From Bacteroidales bacterium (lineage in GTDB: Bacteria > Bacteroidota > Bacteroidia > Bacteroidales > Marinilabiliaceae): 64,000 bases of DNA. The notes beneath the pieces are model-generated. The model had not been told where the DNA came from, made no database searches, and saw only the letters and a program-made list of their open reading frames with translations. A program made the position numbers and the translations under genes. Shown here in pieces: positions 26,620 to 37,000 of the stretch; the stretch's first letter is position 1, and each line of letters opens with the position of its first letter. The stretch is from the NCBI GenBank assembly GCA_024401365.1, contig JAKSLE010000002.1, forward strand, positions 181,077 to 245,076, given 5' to 3'.

Positions 26620-28854
26620 TTATTTCACTGTAAACGAAGCCTCGTTGGAATTGTCATCCGAATTAGCGGCAACCCACAACTTGAAATCTCCTGGCTCTAC
26701 CCTATTCTGCATATCGAGTGTTGTGAATGCGAGTTCAGATATTGGAAGTTCGAACTCGACCTGCTTCTTCTCGCCTGCTTTAAGTGCCACACGCTTGAAG
26801 CCCTTGAGTTCTTTGACTGGGCGCGTAACTGAACCCACGAGGTCACGAACATAAAGTTGGCAAATCTCAGTAGCATCGTATTCGCCAGTATTAGCGAGAT
26901 CGAATGTTACCTTCAGTGTATCATTAACCTTCAACTCAGTTGCAGACAACTTAACATTTGAATATTCGAATGTTGTATAAGACAAGCCATAGCCGAATGG
27001 GAACAATGGGCCATAACCAGCATCCAACCAATAGCTAGAACAACCGAGAGAAGTCTGACCGGCTCCGACAGGAGTTTGATCGATGAGCAACTCGGTACCA
27101 GCGGCAGGGCGACCAGTATTTTTATGGTTGTAATAGATAGGCAGCTGACCGACCATATAAGGGAAAGTCACAGGAGTCTTACCACTTGGAACAGCCTTAC
27201 CAAAAAGGAGGTCGGCGAGTGCAGTACCACCCGTTGTACCAGGATGGAACATATAGAGGAGAGCATTAGACTCCTCGATCTGCTTAGCTATAGTAAGAGG
27301 GCGACCAGCCATAATGACTGTCACGAGAGGCTTACCTGTCTTAGAAAGAGCCTCGATGAGATCCTTCTGTTTGCCATAGAGATTGATATCAGCCAACGAG
27401 TGAGCCTCACCCGACATAATAGCCTCCTCACCTACGACGCACACTACGACATCGGCCTGCTTTGCCTTTGCTACAGCAGAAGCAATACCAGCAGCCTTCT
27501 GATCACGGCAGTGAGTTAGAGCGGGCTCATACAACACCTTAACACCCTCCAATGACTGAAGAGCCTTAAGAGGAGTAATAGTATGCTCTGCCTCACCATC
27601 GAAAGTCCATGTACCCGACTGCTCGTAAGCAGCATCGGCCATAGGACCTACGAGAGCGATAGTCTTAACCTTTGAAGAGAAAGGCAAAGTCTTGTTGTCG
27701 TTCTTTAGAAGGATAGCAGACTCTGTAGTAAGTTTCAATGTTTTCTCGATAAACTCTGGAGAATAAGCGACATTTTTGTTTTCATCCACATAAGGATTAT
27801 CGAAAAGGCCGAGGCGGAACTTAAGTCGCAAAACATTGCGTACTGCATTATCGACAGTAGACATTTTCACACGGCCATCCTTGATAAGGTCGGGAAGATT
27901 CTGGATAAAAGTCTCAGCGACCATCTCCATATCCACGCCAGCATTGATAGACTGAGCAGCCACATCTGCGCGATCGGAGCAATTACCATGAGCCAGCATC
28001 TCGGCAGAAGAAGCCCAATCGGTAACTACCATAGCATCAGAATGCCACTCATCGCGGAGTTGTGTCTTAAGGATATAAGCATTAGCTGTTGAAGGAACGC
28101 CATCAATCTCATTGAAAGAAGTCATGAAAGTTGCAGCGCCAGCCTTAGCAGCCGCCTTGAACGGTGGAAGATATACATCCAGGAGTTGACGTGGAGGAAT
28201 ATTAGCTGAATTATAGTCACGACCACCCTCTGAAGCGCCGTAGCCGCAGAAATGCTTTGCGCATGCTGCTATAGAAGTTGGATCAGACAAGTCGTCGCCC
28301 TGATAACCCTTGATTGTAGCAACGCCCATCTGAGTTGTGAGGTATGTATCCTCGCCATAACCCTCGGCTATACGACCCCAACGAGCATCGCGAGCAATAT
28401 CGATCATTGGAGAAAAAGTCCAACGTACGCCATCAGTTGTAGCTTCGATAGCAGCAATACGTGCTGCCTCCTGAACGGCATCCAAATCGAAAGAAGCAGC
28501 CTGCCCGAGAGGGATAGGTGCGATAGTCTTATAACCATGGATTACGTCACGAGACATAAGGATAGGTATACCGAGGCGGGTCTCCTCTACAGCAACACGC
28601 TGGAGGACATTGATACGAGCTGCACCGACACCATTAAGAATAGACCCCACACGACCCATACGGATCTGAGCAGCCATATCCTCGAGATTATCCATTGCAG
28701 AAACCTGGTTAAGCTGTCCTAGTTTCTCCTCCAGAGTCATCTTTGCCAACAAATCCTCAACTCGCTGATCGACAGAACTATTATTTGTCTGAGGACCACT
28801 TGAGCAAGCGACCATAGCAAGACCTAGAGAAATTGTATATAATATTCTTTTCAT
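26620..28854 (-). CDS. bglX: GH3 beta-glucosidase lipoprotein (BglX-like)
   Basis: 744 residues. Lipobox MVAC with Cys17 marks a lipoprotein. The catalytic TIM barrel contains the KHF motif near 200 and nucleophile Asp279 in VVTDW. The second domain and a fibronectin III-like C-terminal domain (about 655-735) follow, with no PA14 insert, as in BglX. It would release glucose from beta-glucan oligosaccharides. It is the last gene of the SusCD-GH16 locus but has its own TAnnTTTG promoter and is separated from GH16 by 137 bp, so it can be made independently. Beta-1,3 versus mixed linkage preference is not decided by sequence. Confidence 0.92.
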   Translation of the reverse strand: MKRILYTISLGLAMVACSSGPQTNNSSVDQRVEDLLAKMTLEEKLGQLNQVSAMDNLEDMAAQIRMGRVGSILNGVGAARINVLQRVAVEETRLGIPILMSRDVIHGYKTIAPIPLGQAASFDLDAVQEAARIAAIEATTDGVRWTFSPMIDIARDARWGRIAEGYGEDTYLTTQMGVATIKGYQGDDLSDPTSIAACAKHFCGYGASEGGRDYNSANIPPRQLLDVYLPPFKAAAKAGAATFMTSFNEIDGVPSTANAYILKTQLRDEWHSDAMVVTDWASSAEMLAHGNCSDRADVAAQSINAGVDMEMVAETFIQNLPDLIKDGRVKMSTVDNAVRNVLRLKFRLGLFDNPYVDENKNVAYSPEFIEKTLKLTTESAILLKNDNKTLPFSSKVKTIALVGPMADAAYEQSGTWTFDGEAEHTITPLKALQSLEGVKVLYEPALTHCRDQKAAGIASAVAKAKQADVVVCVVGEEAIMSGEAHSLADINLYGKQKDLIEALSKTGKPLVTVIMAGRPLTIAKQIEESNALLYMFHPGTTGGTALADLLFGKAVPSGKTPVTFPYMVGQLPIYYNHKNTGRPAAGTELLIDQTPVGAGQTSLGCSSYWLDAGYGPLFPFGYGLSYTTFEYSNVKLSATELKVNDTLKVTFDLANTGEYDATEICQLYVRDLVGSVTRPVKELKGFKRVALKAGEKKQVEFELPISELAFTTLDMQNRVEPGDFKLWVAANSDDNSNEASFTVK

Positions 28855-28875
28855 ATTTATTTATGTTTATCGTCG

Positions 28876-28883
28876 CAAAGATA
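28876..28883 (-). promoter_or_regulatory. -7 promoter box of the GH3 (BglX-like) gene
   Basis: TATCTTTG on the minus strand, 22 bp before the start codon, inside the 137-bp gap after GH16. Confidence 0.65.
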
Positions 28884-28923
28884 TTACTTTTCATGCTTGG
28901 ATGTGAGATGAAATTTCGACCAT

Positions 28924-28948
28924 TGTCCAGGGAAAATTTCCCCGGACA
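28924..28948 (-). promoter_or_regulatory. Hairpin between GH16 and GH3 genes
   Basis: TGTCCGGGG and the near-complement CCCTGGACA around AAATTTT on the minus strand (one mismatch), about 45 bp after the GH16 stop. No T-run follows it, so it is either a weak terminator, an mRNA-stabilising 3' stem, or an operator for the GH3 promoter 40 bp away. Confidence 0.5.
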
Positions 28949-28991
28949 TTTATCTGGTCAAACATCTATCACACAATTAACTAAACATGCA

Positions 28992-30104
28992 TTATTTCTT
29001 TTGGAACACGCGAACGTAGTCGACCTCCATTGTTGCAGGGAGAGAAGATTCGTCCACGCCTTGAGAGCCACCCCAGTCACCGCCCCAAGCCAAGTTGAGG
29101 ATGACATAGAATGTTTGGTCATAAGGCCAGTTGCGTGAACCTGTACCATCATTTGCGTAGTACAAAGTAGGAGTACCGTCGACAAAAAACTGAATATACT
29201 CATGGGTCCACTCCATAGAATAAATATGGAAATCGCCCTCAGCACCATCGCACTTAACCTCCTTTGTCACCTGAGTACCATTAGCGTGGTAATGTCCTAG
29301 AGCGTGAAGGCTAGAAGAGACATAATCGGGGTGGTAACCCACCTCCTCCATGATATCTATCTCGCCACACTCTGGCCAAGAAGTGAACTTAGTAGGCATC
29401 ATCCAGAATGCTGGCCAAGTACCCTTACCCTTAGGAAGCTTTATGCGAGCCTCGACATAACCATACTGCCAACCTGAAGAAGCGCAAGCGTACATACGAG
29501 TACTCTTGATCTTGGATCCATCCTTTTTTGCAGTAATCTTTAGAGTACCATTTGACACAGAATAGCAATCTGGATCACGTACAACATAGGTCTGAAGTTC
29601 GTTATTCACCCAACCAGGACCTTTTGACTCAAAAGTCCAGTCGCCACTAGCGTCCTCGTCATTGAACTCATCATTCCACACCAACTTATAACCTTCAGGG
29701 GCGTTTATGGTGTTATCTGCAGTCATGCCAGCCTGCTCTACAGCTACGGTAGAACTAGCGGCACCCGACTTAACGCTCACTCTGCCAGAACGGTTTATGG
29801 TGCCAGCATACTTATCGACATTAGGATCAACGGTAACGACTACAGTACCACTCTTCCAGTTATCACTATCGTACATGGTCTTTACTTTGATCCACTCCTC
29901 ATCGGAATAGGCCGACCATTCGCCCTTTGCAGCGACGGTGAAAGTAAATTCACCGCCGTCGCATGAGGCATTAATAGAGGTTGTGCTAAGTTCAGGAGCC
30001 ATATCCTTGGGGACTACTGGCTCATCCTTATCCTTGCCGTCACAACTGAAGATAGACAATGAGAGTGCAGCAAAGAGTGTTATTAATCTGCCAAAGTTGC
30101 TCAT
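28992..30104 (-). CDS. GH16 endo-beta-glucanase (laminarinase type) lipoprotein with BACON domain
   Basis: 370 residues. Lipobox SIFSC gives Cys21. Residues about 38-125 are a BACON-type Ig-like domain (GEWSAYSDEEWIKV, VAVEQAG). The GH16 jelly-roll catalytic domain spans about 135-370, with GEIDIMEEVG carrying nucleophile Glu248, Asp250 and acid/base Glu253; the extra residue (beta-bulge) is typical of GH16 laminarinases acting on beta-1,3 or mixed beta-1,3/1,4 glucans. As a surface lipoprotein in a SusCD operon it would make the first cut. It starts 2 bp after the surface glycan-binding protein gene. Confidence 0.93.
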   Translation of the reverse strand: MSNFGRLITLFAALSLSIFSCDGKDKDEPVVPKDMAPELSTTSINASCDGGEFTFTVAAKGEWSAYSDEEWIKVKTMYDSDNWKSGTVVVTVDPNVDKYAGTINRSGRVSVKSGAASSTVAVEQAGMTADNTINAPEGYKLVWNDEFNDEDASGDWTFESKGPGWVNNELQTYVVRDPDCYSVSNGTLKITAKKDGSKIKSTRMYACASSGWQYGYVEARIKLPKGKGTWPAFWMMPTKFTSWPECGEIDIMEEVGYHPDYVSSSLHALGHYHANGTQVTKEVKCDGAEGDFHIYSMEWTHEYIQFFVDGTPTLYYANDGTGSRNWPYDQTFYVILNLAWGGDWGGSQGVDESSLPATMEVDYVRVFQKK

Positions 30105-30106
30105 GA

Positions 30107-32479
30107 TTATTCTGCTTCGTAAACAATCAGATCCTTAATAGTAATCTCTGTATCAGCTGGGTTGCCGCCAAAATCGAAGAAGAAGTTGACCTTAGCCATA
30201 TCTATACCATCCATATCTGTCTTTACGAATGTATAGTCCTCATCAGCCTTAAGAGAGATAAGATCTGTGAAATAGAAATTGTTGTCGTCGCCATCGAGAA
30301 CCATTTTAACAGTCACCTTAGCGATATCTGCTGAAGAGTTGATAACTACATGGAAATCGTACTTCTTGTCGGCAGAAGTTGACACATCCGTCTTGAGAGC
30401 GAACTGAGCCTGCCACTGGTCTGTTGTAGCATCAGGCAAAGAGAAGCTGTAAGCACCGTCCTTCTCGCTGAGTTGTGGGTTAGGCAACTGGCTCCAACCA
30501 GGAGCGTAGTAGAAGAATTTATCTAGTATATTCGCGTTTTTGAAAAGATTCTTCTCCGAATTGAAGTTCCAGTCGACTACCTTTGGACCGCGGTGTTCTT
30601 GGATGCGGATATCAGAGATTGTAACCTCTGTATCAGCGGCATTACCACCGAAGTCGAGAACCATTTTGAGAGCATTGATATCCTTACCAGCGATAGCTGA
30701 GAATACGACTGTCTTCTCCTGGTCGGCTACGAGAGCATGGCGAGCATCGGTAAGGAAGATATTATCATCCGACTCATGAACCAACTTAACTGTTACACCA
30801 GGGTGATCGGAAGATGACAGCAACTTAATCATGAAGTCGTATGTCTTCTCAGCGCTAAGAGCGATATTTGACTTGAAAGTCATCTGACCCATCCTCTGGT
30901 CTGTTGTAGCCTCAGGGAGTACGACAGTATATGTACCATCCTTTTCTGTAAGTGAAGGATCAGCAATCTGGTTCCAGCCTGGAGCGTACCAGAATGAGAT
31001 AGGCTCGAGAGTTGCACTTGCCCAAAGGTTAGAAGCGGCATCCCAATCTACCTGAGGGACATCAGGGTCTGTTTCAGGCTTAGCCTCTGGGAGAACTGTA
31101 CCATCATCGTTAGCGTGGTTCTTGATAACGATATTAGAAACTGTGATTTCTGCATCAGCGGCGTTACCACCGAAGTCGAACACGAAACGAGTAGCATCGG
31201 CATCAATACCGTCAAGTTCAGAAGCCAAGAATACGAAATCTTCACCTGCCTTAACATTCAATGAACCTACCTCGGCGAAGAGAGATGTATTGTCATCTCC
31301 CAACTTATGCAACTTAGCAGTAGCCTTAGGAACATCAACATTTGAGCTGATAATGAAACTTACATCATACTTTTCGGCTGCTGAAAGAGCGATATTAGTA
31401 GGGATGAACACCTGATTCTGCCATGTATCGACTGTTGGGTTAGGCATTGTGAAAGAGAACGACTTGTTGCCATCATGAGATACGCCTGGCTTCTCAGGAT
31501 ACTCATTCCAACCGCCGTCGGCGTAGAAGAATGAAATCTCATCGATTACAGCATCACGCCACATATTGAAGTCGGAATTATACTTATAACCCTTGAACAC
31601 CTCAACATCCTTTACATTAGTCAAGATAAAGTGCCATGCGATACCCCCATTATCGGTAATGAGCTCCATCTTCTTGCTATCGATACTTGCTACGTAGAAA
31701 GTAGGATTATTCCAGAATTCATCATTAGGAATATATGGGAAGTATGAATTAGGCGCCAAAGTCAGGTAAAGATCTGTACCCTTGACAGACAATGTGTATG
31801 ACGACTCCTTAGAATCTACTGGAGCCATGAAATCAGTCTCTGGAGTCTTATTGTACTCTGGGAACAACGAAACACCGTAGTTGAGATACATTGTACCGCC
31901 ATCGCCAGGAGTATAGGCATACTTACCATCGCCTGAGAAAGAGATACGGTCGTCGTAAACACCCTCATTAGCCTTAGCGTTCACGTCGGCGTTCCACCAT
32001 TCGAGGCCCTCTGTACCTGAAGGACCGCAGCCCATGTGCCCCTTCTCGTTGTAATCTACGCGCCACTGAGCATCGCCCTTAGCGCCAGCCAACTGCTTTT
32101 CAACCTTACCGAAGTCGAAATCGGTATTATCGATATGGAAAGACTTCTCAACGAAGGCGTCGCTCCAACCATTACGGTTACCTACACGAACCCTTACAGA
32201 ATAGTCACCAGCAATAGGGTAATATTTCTGAAGACCATTGCGAGTAGACCTTGTGATATTATTATCCGACTCGAAAGTCCACTGAGGCATACAGCCGGGA
32301 GTGTTGAGAATGAAAGTAACAGTATTTGTCTCCTGATTAACCGAGATAGAGATATCGTCGGCTACAGCGTGGATAGAAGGCATATCCATAGGGTTAGCGC
32401 CCTCGAAATCCTCTGGGGTACAGGCTACAAGGCCAGAAAAGGCCAATGTAGCTGCTAGAGTCTTATATAATAGTTTCAT
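30107..32479 (-). CDS. Surface glycan-binding lipoprotein with three repeated modules
   Basis: 790 residues. Lipobox LVAC gives Cys20. After an Ig/PKD-like region (about 35-115) and a beta-rich segment ending around 310, the protein has three tandem modules of about 145 residues (about 325-475, 490-635, 645-790). Each has an aromatic entry (FFYADGGWNEYP, FWYAPGWNQ, FYYAPGWSQLP), a TxxTWQxQ-like strand, and the ending DFGGNxADxEITI. Position and build match the SusE/F-like or SGBP-B proteins that capture polysaccharide before GH16 cleavage. The repeated aromatic patches suggest three binding sites, giving avidity. Specificity for beta-glucan is inferred from the operon. Confidence 0.85.
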   Translation of the reverse strand: MKLLYKTLAATLAFSGLVACTPEDFEGANPMDMPSIHAVADDISISVNQETNTVTFILNTPGCMPQWTFESDNNITRSTRNGLQKYYPIAGDYSVRVRVGNRNGWSDAFVEKSFHIDNTDFDFGKVEKQLAGAKGDAQWRVDYNEKGHMGCGPSGTEGLEWWNADVNAKANEGVYDDRISFSGDGKYAYTPGDGGTMYLNYGVSLFPEYNKTPETDFMAPVDSKESSYTLSVKGTDLYLTLAPNSYFPYIPNDEFWNNPTFYVASIDSKKMELITDNGGIAWHFILTNVKDVEVFKGYKYNSDFNMWRDAVIDEISFFYADGGWNEYPEKPGVSHDGNKSFSFTMPNPTVDTWQNQVFIPTNIALSAAEKYDVSFIISSNVDVPKATAKLHKLGDDNTSLFAEVGSLNVKAGEDFVFLASELDGIDADATRFVFDFGGNAADAEITVSNIVIKNHANDDGTVLPEAKPETDPDVPQVDWDAASNLWASATLEPISFWYAPGWNQIADPSLTEKDGTYTVVLPEATTDQRMGQMTFKSNIALSAEKTYDFMIKLLSSSDHPGVTVKLVHESDDNIFLTDARHALVADQEKTVVFSAIAGKDINALKMVLDFGGNAADTEVTISDIRIQEHRGPKVVDWNFNSEKNLFKNANILDKFFYYAPGWSQLPNPQLSEKDGAYSFSLPDATTDQWQAQFALKTDVSTSADKKYDFHVVINSSADIAKVTVKMVLDGDDNNFYFTDLISLKADEDYTFVKTDMDGIDMAKVNFFFDFGGNPADTEITIKDLIVYEAE

Positions 32480-32491
32480 GACAATCAGTTA

Positions 32492-33997
32492 TTAATAGTT
32501 ATTCTGTACGAGATTAGGATCACTGTCGAGCTCAGCCTGAGCGATAGGGATGTACTTTTTAGCTGGAGTCCAAGCGTTGGTACGGTAACCGTACTCATCA
32601 GGGACAAGAACAGTAGCCGCCATACCGGTACGAACGAGGTCGAAGTAACGCTTACCCTCGCCTACGAATTCGAGTCGGCGCTCTTGGATAATATCCTCCT
32701 TTGTTACGTTAGCGAGAGGTTCAACACCTGCACGGCTACGAACTTGGTTAACATAATCAACTGCTTTAGCAGCGTTTGTAGAGAGACACAACTCAGCAGC
32801 ATTAAGTAGAGCCTCAGCATAACGATATACGCGATAGTTGTTGTTGTAGTTGAGGTTGATATCACCTACAGCATCAGCATTATTAGCGTTCTGAGCCACG
32901 TACTTAGCCAGCCAGATATGAGTATCCTGGTAACGCTCTGTGTAGTCGACGCCTCTTACATCCCAGCAAGTTGCTTCGCGGCGAGCATCCTTCTCATCGT
33001 ACATATTATATGTCTCTACGCGAACTGGCATGAAGCCCCAACCGTCGCGGCTTGACAAACCATACTCCTCATGGTTGAAAGAGTTAGGAGATATCAGAGT
33101 AGGCATTACAGTACCACCGATTGCGAGAGGGGAATTCCAGCTACGCTCGTTATTATTGTCGTCGTAGTTGATTTCCCAGATACTCTCGGAGCTCCACTCG
33201 CCGCTCTCTTTCCAGATATCTGCATAATCAGCGAGGAGGGCGTAACCGCCATCAGCGATAATTTTCTCCATATACTCGAGAGCCTTAGCAGAGCGAGACT
33301 CATCATTTTGGTACATTACCATTTCGGCGTATAGCATGTATGCCATAGCCTGAGAAACGCGACCGCAGTTTTTGTCGTCCCAATGCATTGGGAGTACGTT
33401 GCTATTGATAACAGACTCAAGTTCAGCGATGACACGAGAATAAACCTCATCGGCAGAAATCTGAGGAGCTGTATAAGGAGAAGAAAGATTCTCGAGATAG
33501 AAAGGTATATTACCGAAATAGTGCCAAAGCATATTATAGTAGTATACGCGGAGAGCGCGAGCCTGCATCTCTGTTGAAGCCTTTTGAGCATCGGACATAT
33601 CTGTTGCCCAACCGAGATATTTCAAGACATCGTTGCAACGCTTGATACCCGAATAATCGACAGTCCAGAGAGACTGAAGAGTATTATTGGCATCAGCCTC
33701 GTAGTTTGCCAAGAGGTGCCAGTTCTGCATATCGGCCTTATTAGCGCCGCCTACCCAGAAGTTATCGCCCATGATTTCGGCATCGATATTCAATGCGTTG
33801 TACTGGTCCAATCCCCAGTCTGGCCAGTGGAGAGGGTCGTACGCTGCAGTAAGAGACTCATCGATATGAGCAGCAGTGCTATAGTAATCCTCAAGAGGCT
33901 CACCTGTATTATTGGTAACATCCAAGAATTCATCCTGGCATGATGCCAACGCCATAGCTGACAAGCAGCTCAAAGCTATGTATTTATAATTTGCCAT
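32492..33997 (-). CDS. susD: SusD-like outer membrane glycan-binding lipoprotein
   Basis: 501 residues. Lipobox LASC near Cys20. Typical SusD/RagB sequence: DEFLDVTNN after the anchor, tetratricopeptide-like helices (SLTAAYDPLHWPDWG, RCNDVLKYLGWA), and the C-terminal family ending with QERRLEFVGEGKRYFDLVRTG and YIPIAQAELDSDPNLVQN. It forms the lid of the SusC channel and binds the oligosaccharide being imported. It lies 21 bp after susC and 12 bp before the SGBP gene. Confidence 0.97.
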   Translation of the reverse strand: MANYKYIALSCLSAMALASCQDEFLDVTNNTGEPLEDYYSTAAHIDESLTAAYDPLHWPDWGLDQYNALNIDAEIMGDNFWVGGANKADMQNWHLLANYEADANNTLQSLWTVDYSGIKRCNDVLKYLGWATDMSDAQKASTEMQARALRVYYYNMLWHYFGNIPFYLENLSSPYTAPQISADEVYSRVIAELESVINSNVLPMHWDDKNCGRVSQAMAYMLYAEMVMYQNDESRSAKALEYMEKIIADGGYALLADYADIWKESGEWSSESIWEINYDDNNNERSWNSPLAIGGTVMPTLISPNSFNHEEYGLSSRDGWGFMPVRVETYNMYDEKDARREATCWDVRGVDYTERYQDTHIWLAKYVAQNANNADAVGDINLNYNNNYRVYRYAEALLNAAELCLSTNAAKAVDYVNQVRSRAGVEPLANVTKEDIIQERRLEFVGEGKRYFDLVRTGMAATVLVPDEYGYRTNAWTPAKKYIPIAQAELDSDPNLVQNNY

Positions 33998-34018
33998 TGT
34001 CTTTCAGTATTAAGTTGA

Positions 34019-37000
34019 TTAGAGTGTAAGGTTAAGACCTACAGTAAATGTGCGAGCCTGTGGGTATACACCGCGGTCGACGCCGAGCGATGTAGCGTTA
34101 GAAGAGATTTCAGGATCGTAGCCCCAGTACTTTGTCCATGTCATGAGGTTCTCGGCCATCACGTATACGCGGAAGCGCTCTACGCGGACCTTGCGAGTCA
34201 ATTCTCTTGGGAGAGTATAACCAAGTGACATATTCTTGAGGCGGAGGTAAGAGCCATCGCAAACATAGAGGTCGGACATCTGCCAGTTCTTCTCATCGCC
34301 GAGGCGGAGGATAGGGTACTTGTTGCTTGTGCCCTCACCTGTCCAACGGTCGAGCATCCATGTAGGATAGTTACCAGAGTAAACATCAGTACGATAAGTT
34401 GCATCAAGAACATCTGCGCCCTGAACGCCCTGTAAGAAGAGGTTGAAATCGACGCCCTTCCAATCGGCATTGAAGTTCAAACCGAAAGTCCACTTTGGAG
34501 TGCCGTTACCTATATCAGTACGGTCGTCTGGAGTAATAGTACCATCGCCGTTGACATCTACGAAGCGCACATCACCAGGTGCGGCATCAGGCATGATAAG
34601 ATCGCCCTTAGCATTCTTGTATGCCTGTACCTCAGCTACGTTTTGGAATACGCCAGCTGTCTTGTAGCCGAAGAAATAAGGGAAAGGCATCCCATTTGAA
34701 CCACGAGTACCACCACCTGAGATACCCTGCACGCCATCGAGATCGAGATAACCAGTATCATTACCGAGGTTGATAAGTTCATTCTTGAGGTAAGTAGCAT
34801 TACCCTTAACTGCGAAATTGATATCAGATACCTTCCACTTGTAACCAAGTTCGAACTCTACACCGCTATTCTCCATATCACCTACATTACCGATAGGTTT
34901 TGTTTCACCTACGTAACTTGGGATAGGCATTGTCATAAGCATGCCATTGGTCTTCTTCTTGTAGTAATCGACACTGAAAGTAAGAGCGTTACCAAGTACA
35001 CCGAAGTCGACACCTATGTTAGTCTGCTCAGATTCCTCCCACTTAAGATCAGGGTTTGCCAAGCCATTAGACTTAGAACCGTTGAACTTAACAGTATTCT
35101 TACCGAAGAGAGCATTGCTGCCCATTGAAGTATTTGTTGTGTAACGGAAATCGCCGATATTATCGTTACCATTCTTACCCCAGCTTGCGCGGATCTTGAT
35201 ATTGCTCATATATTCGCGAACAGGCTCCATAAAATTCTCGTTAAGTACATTCCAACCTACAGATACTGAAGGGAATACGCCATAACGGTTATTTGTACCG
35301 AAGCGGCTAGAGCCATCGCGACGTACAGTAGCCTGAACCATATACTTCTCCATATAGTTGTAGCTGAGACGTGCGAAGAGAGAGCTCATACGGTGCTCAG
35401 TATTCTTACCACCCCAAACTGAATGTTGTACTGTTGCGCCAGTTACTACTGTAGGATCATCAGGATCGTAAGACAACTCATAATTACCTGTTGCATAATC
35501 GATAGAAGGCTTATCGACATTTACGAGGTTCCAACGGCTACCGCCTAAATAATCGCTCTTGTTCTTGAAAGCCGACTGACCGAGTACGACGTTGAATGAG
35601 TGATCACCAATAGTCTTATCGTACGAGAGAGTATTTTCAACCTGCCAAACCATACCCTGTGATTTAGAAGAAGTTGCAGATGTATGCTCCTGGCGGTTGT
35701 TGCCAGAGAGAGCGTACTTGCTCTTTACTGCTGCATCATAACCCCAGAATGACATATCGGCGCTATAAGATGCGTGATACTTAAGATTGTCCCAGATCTG
35801 AAGATCTACAGCAAAATAAGGAACGAACTTGTATGACCAGTTCTTTGTAGGAGGAACTGCGAGGAGAGCCAATGGGTTGTTCATCTCCTGGAAAGCGCCG
35901 AAGAAACCTGGGATAGTATAAGGATTACCATTAGCATCCTTAAACAACTCATATCCTGCATAATTATCCTTCATTTCCTGAGCAGCTGTACCGCGAACTG
36001 ATACTGGAAGAACAGGAGCCATATAAAGAGCAGAACCCAAGACAGAACCGAACTCTGTATTTTCACTGATACCAGTGCTCTTGACACGAGTATATGCCAA
36101 GTTGATAGTAGCATCAAGTTTATTGAGGAAAGAACGGAGGCTAGAATCGTCCATTACATTATACATAGTATTGCTACGCAATGTGAGACGATTGTAGTTG
36201 GACTGATCGTAGTTACCACCTACGATACCCTCCTGATCGAAAGAGCCAAGAGAGAAGTAGTAATTGACGCGCTCAGAAGCACCAGCTACAGAAACATCGT
36301 GGTTTACTACTGGGGCGCCATCGTTGAATACCAAATCCTGCCAATCGGTACCCTTACCCTCAATTTTATCGCCATTTACATCTACGAGATTATAAGGATC
36401 GGCGTATACGGCCTCCTGGCCACCATTGATATACATTTCGTTTTGAAGGATAGCATAATCTGTAGCAGAAGTAACGTCACGCCTACGAGCAGCAGACTGC
36501 CATCCGTAAGAGAAATTGTAATTGACATTAACTCTACCCTCTTTACCCTTCTTAGTAGTAACCATTACTACGCCGTTGGCAGCGCGTGCACCATATATAG
36601 CGCCAGAAGCAGCATCCTTGAGCACCTCAATAGACTCGATATCAGAAGGGTTAACGAAATCGAGGCCACCCTCGATAGGCATACCATCTACTATATATAA
36701 AGGATCGGAGTTATTGATAGTACCGACACCACGGATACGTACTTTAGGAGAAGAACCAGGCTGGCCAGAAGCTGAAGTCACGTTGACGCCAGCTGCGAGA
36801 CCCTTGAGAGCGTTCTCCATACGTACAGGAGCCTTACCATTCATATCCTCGGAAGAGACCTTAGCGATAGAAGCCGTTACGACAGACTTTTTCTGAACGC
36901 CGTAACCTACGACTACCAACTCATCCAACTCTGTATAAGCATCAGAGAGTGTGAAATCGAGTGTTGACCTACCGTTTACAGGCATCAATACATCATCATA

